Assembly: GCF_000002865.3 (NCBI RefSeq)
Contig: NW_001865062.1
Span: forward strand, 177,542 to 241,541
From: Monosiga brevicollis MX1
Lineage: Eukaryota; Opisthokonta; Choanoflagellata; Craspedida; Salpingoecidae
Direction of reading: 5' to 3'
DNA length: 64,000 nucleotides
The notes beneath the pieces are model-generated. The model did not search any database. It saw only the letters and a list, made by a program, of their open reading frames with translations, and was not told the origin of the DNA. Both the position numbers and the translations under genes were made by a program. Positions within the stretch are counted from its first letter, which is position 1. The number at the start of each line of letters is the position of its first letter. Below, one piece after another: positions 61,577 to 64,000 of the stretch.

Positions 61577-62917
61577 ATGCAGGGGCTGGCGGTGGTTCGG
61601 TGTCGTCAATCACGTCCGGGGTGGCGGTCAGGGCCGCTCGCCGTGCTGATCGCCCCCATTGTCGTGCTCCTTATGCTTGACGTCGGTCCCGTGCAAGGCC
61701 GACACAGTCCCGAGGCCTTTGCTTGCTTGGCCGACCCGGTCGCACCCCGTGCGTACACTCCCACATGTTTGCGTTAGCCCCACATCAACAAACAAGGACC
61801 TTTCTTCCGACCCTCACCGAGCATCGCCCTGTCATTGGCATCTTAGCGTGGACCCCGGCCGCACTGGACCCGGAGCCATTCATTCCTCGTCGCATCGTCC
61901 AGACATGGAAGACCAAGGAACCTCTCGATGTGGGTTCAGTCTAAGCCATCCTGCGATCCTTTATCACCCCACAAATCCCGGAGCCATCTCTTCTCGGTCC
62001 TTGGTCGCTGCCTTGTTTTTGTCCCGGCTTGACGAAGTCTTTTCGTTTACCATTCGTGCAACATTGTGGTTGCCCACAGGCCCAACTCGCCGCCTACGTG
62101 GCTCGCTGGCAAGCCCTTAATCCCGACTTTGACTACGTGCTCTATGATGACGCCGATGTGGATGCGTTTATACAAACACGGTTCCCGCGCTATGCGCCGT
62201 TGCTGACCTCGCTTCAGCGTAAGCCGCCTGACTGCCGAGCGCGCTTTCACAAATTCTTCTATTCAGGGCTCAACGTCTCCTCACGGCGATCTCACAACCC
62301 GTGACAGCTCGCGTACGGATCCAAAAGTTTGACATCTTCCGACTTCTTGTCATTTACCAATACGGCGGGTGCGTGCAGACTCGGTCAAGTTTTTTTTTTT
62401 TTTTTTTGGGTGTCTCGCAGCCACCGGCTCCTTTCGCCGACCGCTTGCTGACCTCACGACGACATGAAATAGGTACTATTTTGACATGGATGTGGAGCCA
62501 CTGGCACCGCTCGAACCCCTGAATTGGCATGTCCAAGATGGGTGCATCTTTCCCCACGAGGAATATATTCCGACGCATGTGTGCCAGCGTCAGCACCCTT
62601 ACGGCCGCTGGAACTTCCCGGAGATTGATTGCTCACGCGAGTTTCCTCAGCTGGGCCAGTTTGCCTTTGCCTGCCCACCACGCCACCCAGCGCTGCTCCT
62701 CATCATTGCACGGATGTTGGAGCGTATGGCACAACCTCGTGCTCGATACAGCGACGTGCACATCTTTTCCTCGACAGGACCCGATTATCTGACCCATCTC
62801 TACGTTGGCTCTGCGCACCTGCAGCAAAACATCACCGTTCTCTATCCCGATCCTTATGCCAAGTTCCAGTTTGGCAATATTGCCCGCCATCACATGCACG
62901 GTTCCTGGCGGGGCTGA
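61577..62917 (+). CDS. Och1-like glycosyltransferase (DXD, GT32-type)
   Basis: This is a type II Golgi-style sugar transferase. Five phase-consistent exons (61577-61748, 61847-61929, 62080-62218, 62308-62368, 62473-62917) give 299 aa. An N-terminal signal-anchor (PLAVLIAPIVVLLMLDVG) is followed by FIPRRIVQTWKTKEPL, matching the IPKxIHQTWK start of the family. Then WQALNPDFDYVLYDDADVDA, the acceptor-side KFDIFRLLVIYQYGGYYFDM with the DXD as FDMDVEP, and further conserved-looking blocks to a C-terminal HHMHGSW, equivalent to the family's H..G.SW. Mannose transfer is the usual activity of this family, but the donor cannot be read from sequence. It lacks a TM helix after the catalytic region. Confidence 0.88.
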
Positions 62918-63197
62918 GAGAACCCAGTGATGTCCCTCGCACGCCGCTGAATCCGCGATATCATAAGAAAAAAAAAATCGAGCTCGTTCTGAAGTCGGAG
63001 CGAGACTTGCGGTCTTGTAGAGAAGTCATCAAGCACATCGATTTGTGCGCACATTAATGCATAAAGAGGCAAGACTTCGGCACCAGGCAGACCCGAGTAG
63101 GGGGCAGTTCAAGTGCAGGAGGAAATGGCCATTCAACAGTGGTTCGGGCATTGCCGGCACAGCCAGGCGCGAGTGCCAGATCCGGGCGAGTGGCCTG

Positions 63198-63909
63198 CTA
63201 GTCCTCGAGGGTAGCCAAAAGATCGTCAATTTGCCGCTGCAAAGCCGTCTGCGCTTGCACCGCCTGGTCGCGCTCAAGACTCAGACGTGCAACGCGCGCG
63301 GCCACTGCTTCCAACCTAAGGTGCCATGCCAAGTGCCAACGGTTCAATGACGATGACATTGCTAGGGCAGTTCTTTGCAGCAGCAGCCCTCGCTTACTCG
63401 GTGGCAGCACGTTGTTGCTCGGCTTGCGTCTGTTGTAACTGCTCCCCGACGCGTGTTTGGCGCTGGTTTGCCTCCTGCAATGCACCCTCTAGCATTTCAA
63501 TCCTCTTATCCTTGGTGGCGAGCATGCCCTCGGCCCGAATGGCGCGCGCCTCGGCCTGCACAATACCGGCATCAAGTTGATGGAGCAGCGACGCTATCGG
63601 CTTATCTCAAACAGCCTTTGGTGTGACCACCCAACCCCTTTCCCTTCAGGGCCGAAAAAAAAGAAGAAGAAGGAGAGGGCAAAAGCTGGCGCGCACTCTA
63701 CCTCAAGGCGAAGTGCATCCAGTTGTTCGACATGCTCAAGTGCCGCCTCCAACGTGCCTCGCAGATCCAAGGCCTGCAAGAAGCGCAGATCAGCAAAGGT
63801 AAAAAAGGGCGGGGGGAAGGAAAGAAACCAAGTGCGATTCCTATCATCCAGCCTGCCAAGACGCCTCACACACCTTCTTCCTCAACCCCTGATCAGCAGT
63901 TGCTGCCAT
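63198..63909 (-). CDS. Small coiled-coil protein
   Basis: Four exons (63909-63874, 63773-63702, 63600-63398, 63315-63198) are phase-consistent and encode 142 aa. The sequence is almost entirely heptad-like: RGTLEAALEHVEQLDALRLE, then RIEMLEGALQEANQRQTRV and QVAQTALQ-type QAQTALQRQIDDLLATLED at the end. The acceptor of exon 3 (ATAAG|CCG) is the only one that keeps the coiled-coil frame and is not a strong consensus, so the boundary is uncertain. It resembles short centrosomal/flagellar or tethering coiled-coil proteins in composition only; no orthologue is recognised. Confidence 0.65.
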
Positions 63910-63966
63910 GTTCAAAGGTCAACGCCCTATGCCCGCCCTTTGGAATCCGTCTTGTCCCAATGCTGC

Positions 63967-63994
63967 ACAGAGAGAGAGAGAGAGAGAGAGAGAA
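63967..63994 (+). repeat. GA microsatellite at the right edge
   Basis: A GA run of about 28 bp lies just upstream of the start of the small minus-strand coiled-coil gene, again in a promoter-side position. Confidence 0.85.
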
Positions 63995-64000
63995 AACACA

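Overview
The window is nuclear DNA of a unicellular eukaryote, most likely a choanoflagellate (Monosiga/Salpingoeca-like). This is inferred from the gene content: a receptor tyrosine kinase with LDLRA and leucine-rich ectodomain, a secreted multi-C-type-lectin protein, a ciliary dynein-regulatory-complex subunit, and animal-like OGFOD2, ACTMAP, SLC66A2 and tafazzin. It also fits the architecture: GC-rich coding DNA, many phase-consistent GT-AG introns of about 60-250 bp, and long GA/CT and GT/CA microsatellites between genes. Species cannot be fixed without a search. One 50-N assembly gap lies inside a GA tract.

Layout. 1-6.3 kb: a caspase-like/metallo-beta-lactamase fusion (+), then GAS8/DRC4 (-). 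6.9-13.3 kb: NTF2 (+) and a 1,581-aa lectin mucin (-). 13.3-19.4 kb: gene-poor, microsatellite-rich, with SLC66A2 (+) and a small NDUFB4-like gene (-). 19.4-26.5 kb: a three-domain membrane protein starting with an Mpo1-like domain (+), OGFOD2-like (-), LSM14 (+). 27.3-34 kb: an Fn3-like single-pass receptor (+), tafazzin (+), a possible PLP-fold enzyme (+). 34.2-42.6 kb: an orphan (-), a coiled-coil protein (+), a secreted GH-like protein (-), a kelch membrane protein (+). 43.9-51.1 kb: a 7TM protein (+), an orphan (-), a ceramidase-like protein (+), a DUF1877-like protein (-). 52.1-57.2 kb: a receptor tyrosine kinase (-) whose ectodomain is built from nine tandem 72-bp exons. 57.7-63.9 kb: ACTMAP (-), an SDR (+), an Och1-like glycosyltransferase (+), a small coiled-coil protein (-).

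There are no operons; genes are independent. Several are paired head to head (GAS8/NTF2, orphan/coiled-coil, GH/kelch, ACTMAP/SDR), and each of these four short intergenic spaces holds a long GA/CT tract. By function the set covers cell-surface recognition (lectin, RTK, Fn3-like, kelch), lipid metabolism (tafazzin, ceramidase-like, Mpo1-like), housekeeping (NTF2, LSM14, NDUFB4-like, ACTMAP) and the flagellum (GAS8).

Exon coordinates were read by hand from ORF continuity, splice consensus and phase agreement; total lengths match known families closely (GAS8 480 aa, NTF2 125 aa). Three otherwise convincing genes each carry a one-base frame break (about 1,430-1,465, 20,005-20,030 and 22,560), so either draft-sequence errors or real lesions must be resolved there. 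The strongest candidate for an undescribed system is the caspase/MBL fusion, whose two effector domains recur together in prokaryotic conflict systems.
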